A stretch of DNA of 64,000 nucleotides from Streptomyces sp. SCSIO 30461 (GCF_037023745.1 NZ_CP146101.1:3092001-3156000); one strand, 5' to 3'; numbered from the stretch's first letter, positions 25,465 to 34,254 are shown. Numbers and translations are program-made. The notes: generated by a model from the sequence alone, not told the origin.

Positions 25465-26685
25465 ATGCGGCGGACGGCCCCGGAAGACCACGGACCGGTC
25501 CGGTACGGCCCGCACGCGCCGGAACCCGGCCTGCCCGTGCTGCCCGAGCTCGCCGAAGTGCTCGCGGCGGCGGCCGGGGACACCTCCACGCCCGAGCCGA
25601 CCGGCGGGGGACCGGTGCTGCGCGAGGCGGCCGTCGGATACTGGTGGCGGCGCGGGCTGCGCAGCCGTCCGGAGGACGTCGCCGCCGCGCCCGGTGCACA
25701 GCCCCTGCTGCTCGCCCTGCTGGCCGCGCACGGGGGGGATGTGCTGATGCCCCGGCCGTGCCCGGCCTGGTGGACACCACAGGTCCGGTTGCTGGGACGG
25801 CCCGCGTTCCATGTGCCGACGCCCGCCGAGTGCGGGGGCGTGCCGGATCCGTACGCCCTGCTGGAGACGGTGCGCAGGGTGCGGGCCGAGGGCGGCAGCC
25901 CGAACCTCCTGCTGCTGTCGGTCGCCGACGACCCGACCGCCACGGTCGCCCCGCCCGAGCTGGTGCGCGAGGCCTGTGAGGCCGCGGTCGACCAGGGGAT
26001 GCACATCATCAGCGACGAGACCTGGCGGGACACACTGCACCGGCCCCACGAGCGGGTACTGCTGAGCCCCGCCGAGATGTGCCCGGACGACGCGACCGTG
26101 GTCAGCGACCTGTCGGGTGCGCTCGCCCCGGCGGCCTGGCCGGTCGCGGTCGCCCGATTCCCGTCCACCGGGCGCGGGGCCGCGCAGCGGGCGAGGGTTC
26201 TCGACATCCTCACCGCGCTGGGGGCCTTCGTCGCCGGCCCGGTGGCCGCTGCCGCCGCGCACGCACTCGGTGAGCCCGAGCCCGTCGCCACCCGCGCCGC
26301 GCGTGCGGCCGCCCTCCATGCCCGGCTCGCGGCGGCGGCCCACCACGCGGTACTCATGTCCGGTGCCCTCTCGCGTCCCCCGCAGGCCGGTCGGCACCTC
26401 TATGCCGACCTCGGACCCCTGCGCGCCCGTCTGGCCGCCCGCGGGGTCACGGACTCGATGGAACTCGAGGACCATCTGAGCGCCCGTCTCGGTGCCCTGT
26501 CACCCGGCGGCCACCGCTTCGGCGACGAACTCGGTGCCCTCCGCGTACGACTGGGCACGGGGCCGCTGCTCGGCGCGACCGCCGAGGAGCGGATCAGCGC
26601 GCTGACCGCGGAACGGCCACTGGAACTGCCCCATGTGGCAGAGGCGTTGTCCCGCTTCCGATCGGCCTTCGACGAACTCCGCTGA
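25465..26685 (+). CDS. PLP-dependent aminotransferase-like (fold type I) protein lacking the usual lysine motif
   Basis: A 406-residue protein with the overall layout of class I/II aminotransferases: an N-terminal substrate segment, a small-domain helix (LREAAVGYWWRRGLRS), AAPGAQPLLLALLAAHGGDV, and HIISDETWRDTLH in place of the D-E-x-Y motif. Where the S-x-S-K-x(5)-G-x-R motif should follow, the sequence is VVSDLSGALAPAAWPVAVARF, with no lysine to form the internal aldimine. It may bind PLP non-catalytically or have another role. GGGAGGTG precedes the ATG at 25465; an upstream GTG (25420) overlaps a 6-codon mini-ORF at 25403-25423. A 15-bp repeat covers its stop codon. Confidence 0.8.
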   Translation: MRRTAPEDHGPVRYGPHAPEPGLPVLPELAEVLAAAAGDTSTPEPTGGGPVLREAAVGYWWRRGLRSRPEDVAAAPGAQPLLLALLAAHGGDVLMPRPCPAWWTPQVRLLGRPAFHVPTPAECGGVPDPYALLETVRRVRAEGGSPNLLLLSVADDPTATVAPPELVREACEAAVDQGMHIISDETWRDTLHRPHERVLLSPAEMCPDDATVVSDLSGALAPAAWPVAVARFPSTGRGAAQRARVLDILTALGAFVAGPVAAAAAHALGEPEPVATRAARAAALHARLAAAAHHAVLMSGALSRPPQAGRHLYADLGPLRARLAARGVTDSMELEDHLSARLGALSPGGHRFGDELGALRVRLGTGPLLGATAEERISALTAERPLELPHVAEALSRFRSAFDELR

Positions 26686-26714
26686 AGGAACGCAGATGCA
26701 CGAACTCCGCTGAA
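26672..26714 (+). repeat. Direct repeat of the aminotransferase-like gene's last codons
   Basis: ACGAACTCCGCTGAA occurs at 26672-26686, where it encodes the end DELR-stop, and again at 26700-26714. The second copy creates a 5-residue mini-ORF (ATG at 26696) with AAGGA upstream. It looks like a small local duplication. Confidence 0.8.
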
Positions 26715-26761
26715 CACCGCCGCGAACCGCGAGCCCCACACGCGCCGAACGGAGACCCGAG

Positions 26762-27952
26762 ATGAGCGACCACCCGGAGCCCCCGCCCGACCCCGCGAAC
26801 GACCCCGACCAGCCGGATGGGCATCGCGGTGCGCGGAGCACTGCGGTATCGCCGCCCGCGCCCTCGCACACCGGAACGGGCACCGGACCCGACCCCGGGC
26901 AGCCCCTGCCCGTACCCGAATACGATGCTCCGGCGCACACCCCGCCACCCGCGCCCGCCCCCGGAACGGCAAGCCGGGTTCGGGCACTCGGATCCACCCG
27001 TCGCTGGCCCCGCTCCTTCACGAACCGGCTGACCGCCCCACTCCCCGGCGTACGGGCTCTCGCCAGGCTGGCCAGGGAAGGCGCGTTGAGACCCGCCGCC
27101 GCGGGGCTCGCCGATGTCCCCCAACTCCCCTTCGCCCCGGATCCACTACCCGCCGCCGACCCGGGGACCGTTGCCGTCACCTGGGCAGGGCACGCCAGCT
27201 GGGTGATCGCCATCGGCGGCCTCACCGTGCTCACCGACCCCGTGTGGTCCCGGCGCATCCTCGGCACCCCGGCCCGGCTCACCCCGGTCGGCGTCCGCTG
27301 GGAGGATCTGCCGTCCGTCGACGCGGTGGTCATCAGCCACAACCACTACGACCACCTGGACGCCCCTACCATCGCCCGCCTGCCCAGGCGCACTCCGGTC
27401 TTCGTCCCGGCCGGGCTCGGCCGCTGGTTCCGGCGGCGCAGGTTCAGCCGGGTGACCGAACTCGACTGGTGGGAGGCCGCCGAGCTCCCGTCGCCGGACG
27501 GGGGAGCGGTGCGTTTCGACTTCGTACCGGCGCACCACTGGTCCAAACGCACGCTCACGGACACCTGTCGTTCGCTCTGGGGCGGCTGGGTACTCACCGA
27601 TCAGCGGAGCCGCCGGGTGTACTTCGCGGGCGACACCGGATATGGCCATTGGTTCAAGGAGATCGGCCACCACCATCCGGACATCGATCTGGCACTGCTG
27701 CCGATCGGGGCATATGCGCCGAGGTGGTGGCTCAGCACCGTGCACACCGACCCGGAGGAGGCCGTGCAGGCGTTCACCGACCTGGGCGCCCGGAACATGG
27801 CACCGATGCACTGGGCGACCTTCGTGCTGTCAGCGGAACCCGTGCTGGAGCCGCTCCGGCGCCTGCTCGCCGCTTGGGACCACACGGGTCTGCCGCGCGA
27901 ACGGCTCTGGGACCTGCCGGTCGGCGGCTCGCGGCTGCTCGCGACCGCATGA
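26762..27952 (+). CDS. Metallo-beta-lactamase-fold hydrolase (NAPE-PLD-like)
   Basis: A 396-residue protein. Residues 1-90 are proline-rich and low in complexity. The MBL domain follows, with WAGHASWVIAIGG, the H-x-H-x-D-H motif in ISHNHYDHLDAPT, the middle histidine in VPAHHWSKR, FAGDTGYGHWF with the bridging aspartate, and MAPMHWATF with the last histidine. This set fits N-acylphosphatidylethanolamine phospholipase D-like and UlaG-like enzymes acting on phosphodiesters. GGAG lies before the ATG at 26762; a start further inside the low-complexity region is possible. It is 76 bp downstream of the PLP-fold gene, perhaps in one operon. Confidence 0.9.
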   Translation: MSDHPEPPPDPANDPDQPDGHRGARSTAVSPPAPSHTGTGTGPDPGQPLPVPEYDAPAHTPPPAPAPGTASRVRALGSTRRWPRSFTNRLTAPLPGVRALARLAREGALRPAAAGLADVPQLPFAPDPLPAADPGTVAVTWAGHASWVIAIGGLTVLTDPVWSRRILGTPARLTPVGVRWEDLPSVDAVVISHNHYDHLDAPTIARLPRRTPVFVPAGLGRWFRRRRFSRVTELDWWEAAELPSPDGGAVRFDFVPAHHWSKRTLTDTCRSLWGGWVLTDQRSRRVYFAGDTGYGHWFKEIGHHHPDIDLALLPIGAYAPRWWLSTVHTDPEEAVQAFTDLGARNMAPMHWATFVLSAEPVLEPLRRLLAAWDHTGLPRERLWDLPVGGSRLLATA

Positions 27953-27973
27953 CGGTGAGGGCAGCGGAGCGGC

Positions 27974-28624
27974 TCAGGGCGGCCCACCACCGGGAGCCCC
28001 TCTGCGCGGCCCCCCTCGTCGCAGCCTGCCCCACAGCGCTGGGGCGCCGCTGATCAGCAGGGTCAGCGCCACCACCGCGAGCACGCCCTGCCACGGCTCG
28101 GGGAACAGCGAGCCGCCGAGGATCCCGATCAGCCCGTACGCCGCCGCCCACGCGAGGCACGCCGGCGCGTCGGCCTCGGCGAATCGGCGCAGCGGCATCC
28201 TCGTCAGCAGACAAGCCAGCATCACCGGGATTCGCCCGGCGGGCAGCAGCCGTGACACCACCAGCATCGTGACCCGGCGCCTTTCGAGCCCACGCTCCGC
28301 TTGCGCCAGCCGCTCGGCAGTCACCCGCTCACGCAGTGCCGCCAGCCACCGGGAACCGCCGCGGAAGCTCAGTCCGCGCCGCCCCAGCCAGTACAGCGTG
28401 ATGTCCCCGGTGAAGGCCGCGAGTGCTGACACCAGGAACACAGCCGGTACGGCGTACGGCAACGGCTGGTGGAGCGCTACCACCGCGACCGAGCTCACGA
28501 CGGCCCCGGTCGGAATCACCGGCACCAGCGAGCCCAGTGCGATCAACAGGAACAGCGAGGGAAAGCCGACCGCGTGCTGAGTCGACTCGAGAGGCAGTTG
28601 TCCGATCGCCTCCTGGAAGGTCAC
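27974..28624 (-). CDS. DedA/VTT-domain membrane protein
   Basis: A 216-residue membrane protein with about five hydrophobic segments. The VTT signature is seen at LVPVIPTGAVVSSVAVVAL, AAFTGDITLYWLGRRGL and the arginine-containing MLVVSRLLPAGRIPVM. DedA proteins are lipid-carrier flippases or transporters linked to undecaprenyl phosphate recycling and proton homeostasis. The start is a GTG at 28624 with GGAGGGGGG just upstream. It converges with the upstream MBL gene (21 bp) and lies between two metallo-beta-lactamase-fold genes. Confidence 0.9.
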   Translation of the reverse strand: MTFQEAIGQLPLESTQHAVGFPSLFLLIALGSLVPVIPTGAVVSSVAVVALHQPLPYAVPAVFLVSALAAFTGDITLYWLGRRGLSFRGGSRWLAALRERVTAERLAQAERGLERRRVTMLVVSRLLPAGRIPVMLACLLTRMPLRRFAEADAPACLAWAAAYGLIGILGGSLFPEPWQGVLAVVALTLLISGAPALWGRLRRGGPRRGAPGGGPP

Positions 28625-28727
28625 CGGCCCCCCTCCGCCATCAGCCCGGTCATCGGCCCGGTTCTGTCGCCGTCAGGCCCCCCTGACCGGACCTCCGCCG
28701 TCGGCCCGCCTCTCTCCCGGGCCGCTG

Positions 28728-29501
28728 TCATCGGCCGACTTCCGGCCGGACGCTCTCACCGTGCCCCAATCGGTGCACCGCCACGCGTGGTGCCAGCCGC
28801 GCCGCCTTCCTGGCGAACTCGTCGCCGGGTGAGTGGAACTCATGGGGCCGGACCGCGTCCATGCCGATGGGCCAGTACGTGCCGTAGTGCACCGGCACCG
28901 CCGCGCGCGGCGCGAGCGCGGCGAGCGCTCGCGCCGCCCGGTCCGCGTCGAGATGGCCGTGTCCCAGGAACGGTCCCCAGCCGCCCACCGGGAGCAGAGC
29001 CACATCGATCGCGCCGACCGCGTCCGCCATCCCGTCGAACAGCCCGGTGTCACCCGCGAAGTACGTCTGGGCGTCGCCCTCGATCACATAGCCGAGTGCG
29101 GGGGAGCGATGGGGCCCCAGGGGCAGCCGCCGGCCGTCGTGCAGCGCTGGGACGGCCCGTACCCGCAGCTCGCCCACCACCACCTCGTCACCGGGACGCA
29201 CCTCCGTGACGTGAAGTCCTGCCAGGCGCCGAAGACCGGGCACCGACCGGGGAGCGCCGCGGGGCACGATCAGCCGGGTCCCGGGCGCGAGCAGGGCCAG
29301 CGATGGCAGATGCAGATGGTCCGCGTGCAGGTGCGAGACCAGGACGGCGTCGGCCACCGCGGCTTCGGCGGGCGGCACGGCTCCGCGCCGGCGCCTTAGA
29401 TGCGCGAGTCGGTTCACGAAGAGCGGGTCGGTGAGCACGCGGACACCTGAGTCCTCGACGGTACAGGTGGCATGACCCCACCAGGTCACCTCCATCGGCA
29501 C
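28728..29501 (-). CDS. Metallo-beta-lactamase-fold hydrolase (UlaG/YtnP-like)
   Basis: A 257-residue MBL protein: WWGHATCTVEDSGVRVLTDP, H-x-H-x-D-H in VSHLHADHLHLPS, VPALHDGRRLPL, FAGDTGLFDGM and VPVHYGTYWPIG. It is the short MBL form without the N-terminal extension of its neighbour at 26762. GTG 29501 is chosen because AGGAGG sits 6 bases upstream; the ATG two codons later (29495) is less well placed. Substrate unknown; candidates are phospholipid- or lactone-type esters. Confidence 0.9.
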   Translation of the reverse strand: MPMEVTWWGHATCTVEDSGVRVLTDPLFVNRLAHLRRRRGAVPPAEAAVADAVLVSHLHADHLHLPSLALLAPGTRLIVPRGAPRSVPGLRRLAGLHVTEVRPGDEVVVGELRVRAVPALHDGRRLPLGPHRSPALGYVIEGDAQTYFAGDTGLFDGMADAVGAIDVALLPVGGWGPFLGHGHLDADRAARALAALAPRAAVPVHYGTYWPIGMDAVRPHEFHSPGDEFARKAARLAPRVAVHRLGHGESVRPEVGR

Positions 29502-29740
29502 GTACCGCCTCCTCGGCTTGTCTCGCGGTCCCGCATCCGTGGCCTTCGCAAGTCCTCTACGAGCGTAGGCGCTCGGCGGCGTGCGAGGTCGTCGGAGTCG
29601 TTCGACGGCGGTCTGTGGCGCTCGGTTGCGCACGGGGGAGTCCGGTGCCGTCGAGAGCGCCGGTGTGCGCCTCCCCTGCGCCGTCGACTCCGCAGTAGGG
29701 TCACCCTCGACAATTCACCAGGGGACAGGGGGATCGCTCC

Positions 29741-30181
29741 ATGGAGCACGCGCCCGGCGGCTCACCGGACTCCGGAAGACACCGTCTGCGTGCGGCATCG
29801 ATCGCCAGCCTCACCCCGCTGGAGGAACTGGACGGCGAGCCCTTCCTCGTGGACACCCGCAGCCAGCATGCCATGTGCGCATACTGGGCTGCGGACAAGG
29901 GCTACGTCGTCACCCGCGAACTGCTGTTGTACGGGCTGCGTCCCGACCACGGCGTGCTGTGGGCCGACGTCGACGCGGGCTTGGTCGACCTCTTCGTCGC
30001 CCCCAACGATCGTGTGCTGGCCCGGGCGGTCACCTCGGTTCCGGACTTCTCGGCGGAGTGCGAGCGGCGCGGGGTGCGCCTGGAGACCGCGGGGCTGGAC
30101 GAACCGGTCTACGACGCCGCGATGAAGGCAACGGTGCACCGCAGGATGTCCATGCCGACCGCCGGCTACGACGGCTGCTGA
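29741..30181 (+). CDS. Conserved hypothetical protein
   Basis: A 146-residue soluble protein with no family I recognise. It has ASLTPLEELDGEPFLVDTRS near residue 25, then MCAYWAADKGYVVTRELL, and ends in KATVHRRMSMPTAGYDGC with a C-terminal cysteine. Codon use is typical of the host and GGGGGA lies 7 bases before the ATG at 29741. It precedes the holin/phosphatase fusion by 50 bp, so the two could be co-transcribed. Nothing points to a function. Confidence 0.75.
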   Translation: MEHAPGGSPDSGRHRLRAASIASLTPLEELDGEPFLVDTRSQHAMCAYWAADKGYVVTRELLLYGLRPDHGVLWADVDAGLVDLFVAPNDRVLARAVTSVPDFSAECERRGVRLETAGLDEPVYDAAMKATVHRRMSMPTAGYDGC

Positions 30182-30231
30182 CCTTTTTTGCGACGCTGGA
30201 TCGCAGGCGACGCGAGAGGCAGTGACGGCGC

Positions 30232-32508
30232 GTGGGCGATGAGCACGTGGACGAGGGGCGCACCGGCGACCGGCGCGCGGGCGGCCGGAGTGGCGGCCAT
30301 CGGCGTGGTGACAGCGAGCGGTCCTGGCGAGCGGTGGGCAAGGCCCTGGTCCGGGTGATCGTGGTGTGGGCGGTGTCCACCCTCACCCTGCTCGTACTCG
30401 CCGGAATCCTCCCGGACTTCCGGCTCCAGGCGTCCGCAGGGGACAGCATCACCCGGACCGCGATCACCGCCGCTCTGGGCGCGGGCGCATTCGGGCTGCT
30501 CAGCGCTCTGGCGTGGCCACTGGCCGTGCGCGCCTTGTTGCTCGTTCCGGCGCTTGTGCTCGGACTGCTGGTGTTCTTCCTCAACGGCTCGCTGCTGCTG
30601 TTCGCACTCTGGCTGATCCCCGACGACCGCGGTTCCGCCGATCCCGAGACCGCCGTGGTGGTCGCCGCCGTCATGTCCGCCGTGGCCTCCGCCACCTCCA
30701 CCGCACTCACCGTAGGGGACGACAACGCCTACCGCCGCCGCCTCTCCCGCCTCGCCCAGCGAAGACGGCGGCGCCGCGGTGACCGGGGACTCGGCGGCGA
30801 AGCCCCGGCAGGCACCGTGTTCCTGCAACTCGACGGTGTAGGGCACACCGTGCTGCGCGCCGCCGTCGATGACGGGCTGATGCCCACCGTCGCCGACTGG
30901 CTCGACACCACGCACCGCGTGACACCCTGGCGTACCGACTGGTCCAGTCAGACCGGCGCAAGCCAGCTCGGCATCCTGCACGGCTCGAACCACGACATCC
31001 CCGGTTTCCGCTGGTACGAGAAGGACACGGGCCGGACCATGGTGAGCAACCGTCCCGCGAGCGCGGCGGAACTCCAGCGCAGGGCGGTCGCCCGCACCCG
31101 GGATCCGGGGCTGCTCAGCGTGGACGGCGCGAGCCGCGGCAACCTGTTCAGCGGCGGCGCCGACCAGCTGGCGCTGGTGCTGTCCGTGGCCGCCCGCCGC
31201 GGCCGCGCCAACCGGTCCCGGGCCGGATACTTCGCCTACTTCTCGGACCCCGCCAACGCGGTCCGCACCGCGGTCGCCTTCGTTGCCGAGGCCGTGCGCG
31301 AGGTCGTCCAGTCCGTCCGCTCCCGGCTGCGCGGTGACCGGCCACGAGTCGGCCGCGGCGGGCTCTACCCGCTCATCCGGGCCTTCGCGACCGTCGTCGA
31401 ACGGGACGTCGTGGTCGCCGCGGTGATCGGCGACATGCTGGCCGGCCGTACCGCCGTCTACGCGGACCTCGTCGCCTACGACGAGGTCGCCCACCACTCG
31501 GGACCCCACAGCCGGGACGCCGCGAAGGTACTGAGCCGGATCGACCGCTCCATCGCGCTGATCGCCAAGGCCGCGGCGCACGCCCCCCGGGTGTACCGGA
31601 TCGTGCTGCTCTCCGACCACGGCCAGAGCTCGGGTGAGAGCTTCGCCCGCGCTTACGGCCTCACGCTCAAGGACCTGGTCAGAGCCGGCTGCGGGCTGCC
31701 GGTCCCGCGCCGCGCCGGACGCACCCCGAGCGGCGCGGAGGCCCGGGACGCCGCCCGGGACGCATTGCGCGGTGTGCTGCTCCGATCCGTGGAGCACGGG
31801 GCGGACGTCTCGGGCAGCCCCGACACCCCGGGCGCGGGTGAGCAGGCGGCCGGGGGGCGGCGGCCTGGCGACGGGGTGTCCGAGCCCGTGGTGCTCGCCT
31901 CGGGCAATCTCGGTCTCATCTCCTTCCCCGATGTACCGGGGCGGCTCAGCCGGGAGCAGATCGACCGCCGCCACCCGGCTCTGCTGCGTACCCTCGCCAA
32001 CCACCCCGGCATCGGATTCCTGCTGGTGCACGGTGAGCGCGCCGGATCCTTGGTGCTGGGGCCGGGTGGTGTGGAGCTCCCCGTGAGCACGCTCGACGGC
32101 ACCGGACCCCTGGCCGCCTTCGGCCCGGGGGCGGCCGATGCGATCCGGCGCACCGACACCTTCCCCCACGTCGCGGACATCATGGTGAACTCCAGCTACG
32201 ACCCCGTGGCGGGCCGGGTGCACGCCTTCGAAGAGCAGATCGGTTCGCACGGCGGGCTCGGCGGCGAGCAGTCGTACCCCTTCCTGCTGTCGCCGTACGA
32301 GCTGTCCGAGCCGGTCGTGGACGGCGTGGAACTGGTGGGTGCCGAGCAGGTGCACCTCGTGCTCCGGCGCTGGCTCGGGGAGGCCATGGGCGGTACCCAC
32401 AGGGCCCAGGCGCCGCTCGCCGAAGCCCGCGAGACCGACCGAGCGCGTGCGGTGGATGACGGGGCGCATCCGACGGACCCGACGGACGACGGGGCGCACT
32501 CGGTCTAA
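30232..32508 (+). CDS. Membrane protein: phage-holin-like domain fused to an alkaline-phosphatase-superfamily domain
   Basis: A 758-residue protein. Residues about 35-160 hold four hydrophobic helices of the holin-4 (PF04020-like) type (VIVVWAVSTLTLLVLAGIL, FGLLSALAWPLAVRALLLVP). After a basic linker, residues about 195-720 form a type I phosphodiesterase/alkaline-phosphatase domain: TVFLQLDGVGH with the first metal aspartate, QTGASQLGILHGSNHDIPGF, LVAYDEVAHHSGPHS, LLSDHGQSSG, and EEQIGSHGGLGGEQSYPF near the end. The metal ligands look complete, so it is probably an active hydrolase tethered to the membrane. The GTG at 30232 is the best in-frame start. Members of this fusion are common in actinobacteria but unstudied. 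Confidence 0.88.
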   Translation: MGDEHVDEGRTGDRRAGGRSGGHRRGDSERSWRAVGKALVRVIVVWAVSTLTLLVLAGILPDFRLQASAGDSITRTAITAALGAGAFGLLSALAWPLAVRALLLVPALVLGLLVFFLNGSLLLFALWLIPDDRGSADPETAVVVAAVMSAVASATSTALTVGDDNAYRRRLSRLAQRRRRRRGDRGLGGEAPAGTVFLQLDGVGHTVLRAAVDDGLMPTVADWLDTTHRVTPWRTDWSSQTGASQLGILHGSNHDIPGFRWYEKDTGRTMVSNRPASAAELQRRAVARTRDPGLLSVDGASRGNLFSGGADQLALVLSVAARRGRANRSRAGYFAYFSDPANAVRTAVAFVAEAVREVVQSVRSRLRGDRPRVGRGGLYPLIRAFATVVERDVVVAAVIGDMLAGRTAVYADLVAYDEVAHHSGPHSRDAAKVLSRIDRSIALIAKAAAHAPRVYRIVLLSDHGQSSGESFARAYGLTLKDLVRAGCGLPVPRRAGRTPSGAEARDAARDALRGVLLRSVEHGADVSGSPDTPGAGEQAAGGRRPGDGVSEPVVLASGNLGLISFPDVPGRLSREQIDRRHPALLRTLANHPGIGFLLVHGERAGSLVLGPGGVELPVSTLDGTGPLAAFGPGAADAIRRTDTFPHVADIMVNSSYDPVAGRVHAFEEQIGSHGGLGGEQSYPFLLSPYELSEPVVDGVELVGAEQVHLVLRRWLGEAMGGTHRAQAPLAEARETDRARAVDDGAHPTDPTDDGAHSV

Positions 32509-32598
32509 CGCGATACCCCATGGGGGTGCAACGGTCGTCTGGGCGCTGAGCCGGGGCCGTCCTGCGGGCACATGTGGCAGGTGCAGGAGGTTGTGCCC

Positions 32599-32991
32599 GT
32601 GAACCGTGCCACGTGCTGTGCCGATGCCGCTGTCCGTGCCGTCGTGCGCGCCGCTTCCCAGGCCGCCGTTCGTGCCGCGATCGTCGCCCTGACGGCGATC
32701 GTCGCACTGCTCTGCGCACCGGAGACCGTCGCCACCGCGGCCGTGCCGGGCCAGAGCGCACCGGCCCCGGCCTCGTCACTCCCGGCGGAAGTCCCGGGGG
32801 AGGTGGCACAGGACACCGCCGAGTCGGAGGACCTGCCGAGGCCGCTGCGCCGTACCGAGAGGCGCGGCATTCAGCCCCATGCCGGGCCGGTGACCGCGGC
32901 CCCGGCGCAGACCGACCCGTACGGTGAGGCAACCCCTGCCGGCGCACGGCCTTCGCCCGGAGCGTCGAGAACGCTGGTCCTGCGCTGCTGA
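32599..32991 (+). CDS. Hypothetical secreted/membrane-anchored protein
   Basis: A 130-residue protein. The N-terminus has two cysteines (ATCCADAAVRAV) and one hydrophobic helix (AAIVALTAIVALLCAPETVA), followed by a disordered Pro/Ala-rich tail (SAPAPASSLPAEVPGEV). It may be a signal-peptide protein or single-pass membrane protein. The GTG at 32599 is chosen for AGGAGG 8 bases upstream, over an ATG at 32572 without one. I recognise no family. Confidence 0.6.
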   Translation: MNRATCCADAAVRAVVRAASQAAVRAAIVALTAIVALLCAPETVATAAVPGQSAPAPASSLPAEVPGEVAQDTAESEDLPRPLRRTERRGIQPHAGPVTAAPAQTDPYGEATPAGARPSPGASRTLVLRC

Positions 32992-33103
32992 TGGGCCCGG
33001 AGCGGGCCCGGACGGGATCGGCACCCGTGTGCCGCCGTCATGGCCCGCTCCCGGCACATCAGCACACCGTCACCACTTCTCAGCATCCGCAGGGAGCACA
33101 GCC

Positions 33104-33271
33104 ATGCCCATCGACGCCTTCGCAGCCCTGAACGCCATGGTCCGCGCCGAGGTGGCGCGTACGGATCTGTCGGAGCATCCGTGCGAGGACCCGGCCGAAC
33201 CCGAACAGGCCCCGGCCACCGCCACCACGAACGGGGAGGTACGGCCCGCGGCGAACGGTTCGCCCGGCTGA
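33104..33271 (+). CDS. Small conserved streptomycete protein (55 aa)
   Basis: A 55-residue acidic peptide, MPIDAFAALNAMVRAEVART followed by a Pro/Glu/Ala tail. GGGAG lies 9 bases before the ATG at 33104, and codons are host-like. Small proteins beginning MPID-x-A-x-LNA-x-x-RAE occur in other streptomycetes as I recall, which supports a real gene. Function unknown. A strong bidirectional hairpin follows. Confidence 0.65.
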   Translation: MPIDAFAALNAMVRAEVARTDLSEHPCEDPAEPEQAPATATTNGEVRPAANGSPG

Positions 33272-33321
33272 GCGGCCCCGCCACGGTCCCGGTTCCCTCG
33301 TCGGCTCCGGCGCCCCCGCGC

Positions 33322-33353
33322 CGCGCCCGCCCGGCTCGCCCCGGGCGGGCGCG
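33322..33353. terminator. 13-bp hairpin between convergent genes
   Basis: CGCGCCCGCCCGG (33322-33334) pairs perfectly with 33341-33353 around a 6-base loop. It stands between the 55-aa gene and the convergent XRE regulator, so it can stop transcription from both sides. Confidence 0.75.
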
Positions 33354-33368
33354 GACTCGTGGCAGGAG

Positions 33369-34205
33369 TCATCCCACCAGTGACCGCAGGTGCGCCGCCG
33401 TCGCCGGATCGGCGGGAAGCAGGGTTTCGATGGCCAGCTCGGCCACGGTCACATCCAGAGGTGTGTTGAACGTGGCGATCGAGGAGACGAACGACAGCAC
33501 CCTGCCACCGTGCTCGATCCGCAGCGGCAGCGCGAAAAGCGGCGCGAGCTCGTCACCCGCATGGGCCTGTTGCCTCTCCGGTTCCTCCGCCTCCTCCGCG
33601 GCGTCGTACGGGTCCGGCAGCGGATACGCCGCGACCTCCTCGTACAAGTCGCGCAGTGCCGCAGAGGGTGCAAGCGCCAGCCGCCGTTCCAGCTGGTCGA
33701 GCAGGTGCCCGCGCCACGTGCGCAGGTTGCGGATCCGCGGCGCGAGGCCCTTCGGGTGGAGGGTGATGCGCATGGCGTTCAGCGGGGCGGTGAGGAGTTG
33801 CTCGGGGAGGCCGTCGAGCAGCAGGGTGATCCCCCGGTTGGCCGCCACCACGCTGTACGTCGCGTCGACGACGAGCGCTGGATACGGCTCGTAGCCCGAG
33901 AGCAGATGCTCCAGGCCGGCGCGCAGGGAGCCGAGCGTCGGATCGTCCAGCGGGGTGCGCGCGTACCTGGGGGCGTAACCGGCTGCGAGCAGCAGGGCGT
34001 TGCGGTCGCGGACAGGCACGTCCAGGTGCTCGGCGAGCTTGAGAACCATGTCCTCGCTGGGTCGCGACCGCCCCGTCTCGATGAAACTGATGTGCCGCGC
34101 GGAGGCGCCGGCACGCAGTGCGAGCTCCAGTTGGCTCACCTTTCGGCGCTCGCGCCACGCGCGCAGTAGTGGCCCCACTCCCGTGTCAGGCAGCACAGTT
34201 GTCAT
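33369..34205 (-). CDS. XRE-family regulator with MmyB-like ligand domain
   Basis: A 278-residue regulator. The HTH is at residues about 10-65: LLRAWRERRKVSQLELALRA and GASARHISFIETGRSRPSED. The C-terminal MmyB-type PAS-like domain has GYEPYPALVVDATYSVVAAN and GLPEQLLTAPLNAMRITLHP. MmyB-like domains bind fatty acids in the structures known. The ATG at 34205 is 49 bp from the divergent pterin-dehydratase gene, so it may repress that gene through the short shared region. No effector can be named. Confidence 0.92.
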   Translation of the reverse strand: MTTVLPDTGVGPLLRAWRERRKVSQLELALRAGASARHISFIETGRSRPSEDMVLKLAEHLDVPVRDRNALLLAAGYAPRYARTPLDDPTLGSLRAGLEHLLSGYEPYPALVVDATYSVVAANRGITLLLDGLPEQLLTAPLNAMRITLHPKGLAPRIRNLRTWRGHLLDQLERRLALAPSAALRDLYEEVAAYPLPDPYDAAEEAEEPERQQAHAGDELAPLFALPLRIEHGGRVLSFVSSIATFNTPLDVTVAELAIETLLPADPATAAHLRSLVG

Positions 34206-34254
34206 CCGCCAACGTTAGCTTCGCTATCGGACACACCGGAGGGAGATCGGACCC

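Noticed and set aside
30166..32571. 801-codon minus-strand ORF opposite the holin/phosphatase gene
   Set aside because: No domain, low-complexity His/Arg/Gly composition; the plus frame carries complete phosphatase motifs.
32509..32598. CCCCATGGGG palindrome after the holin/phosphatase gene as an operator
   Set aside because: Short, GC-rich symmetric sequence expected by chance in such DNA.
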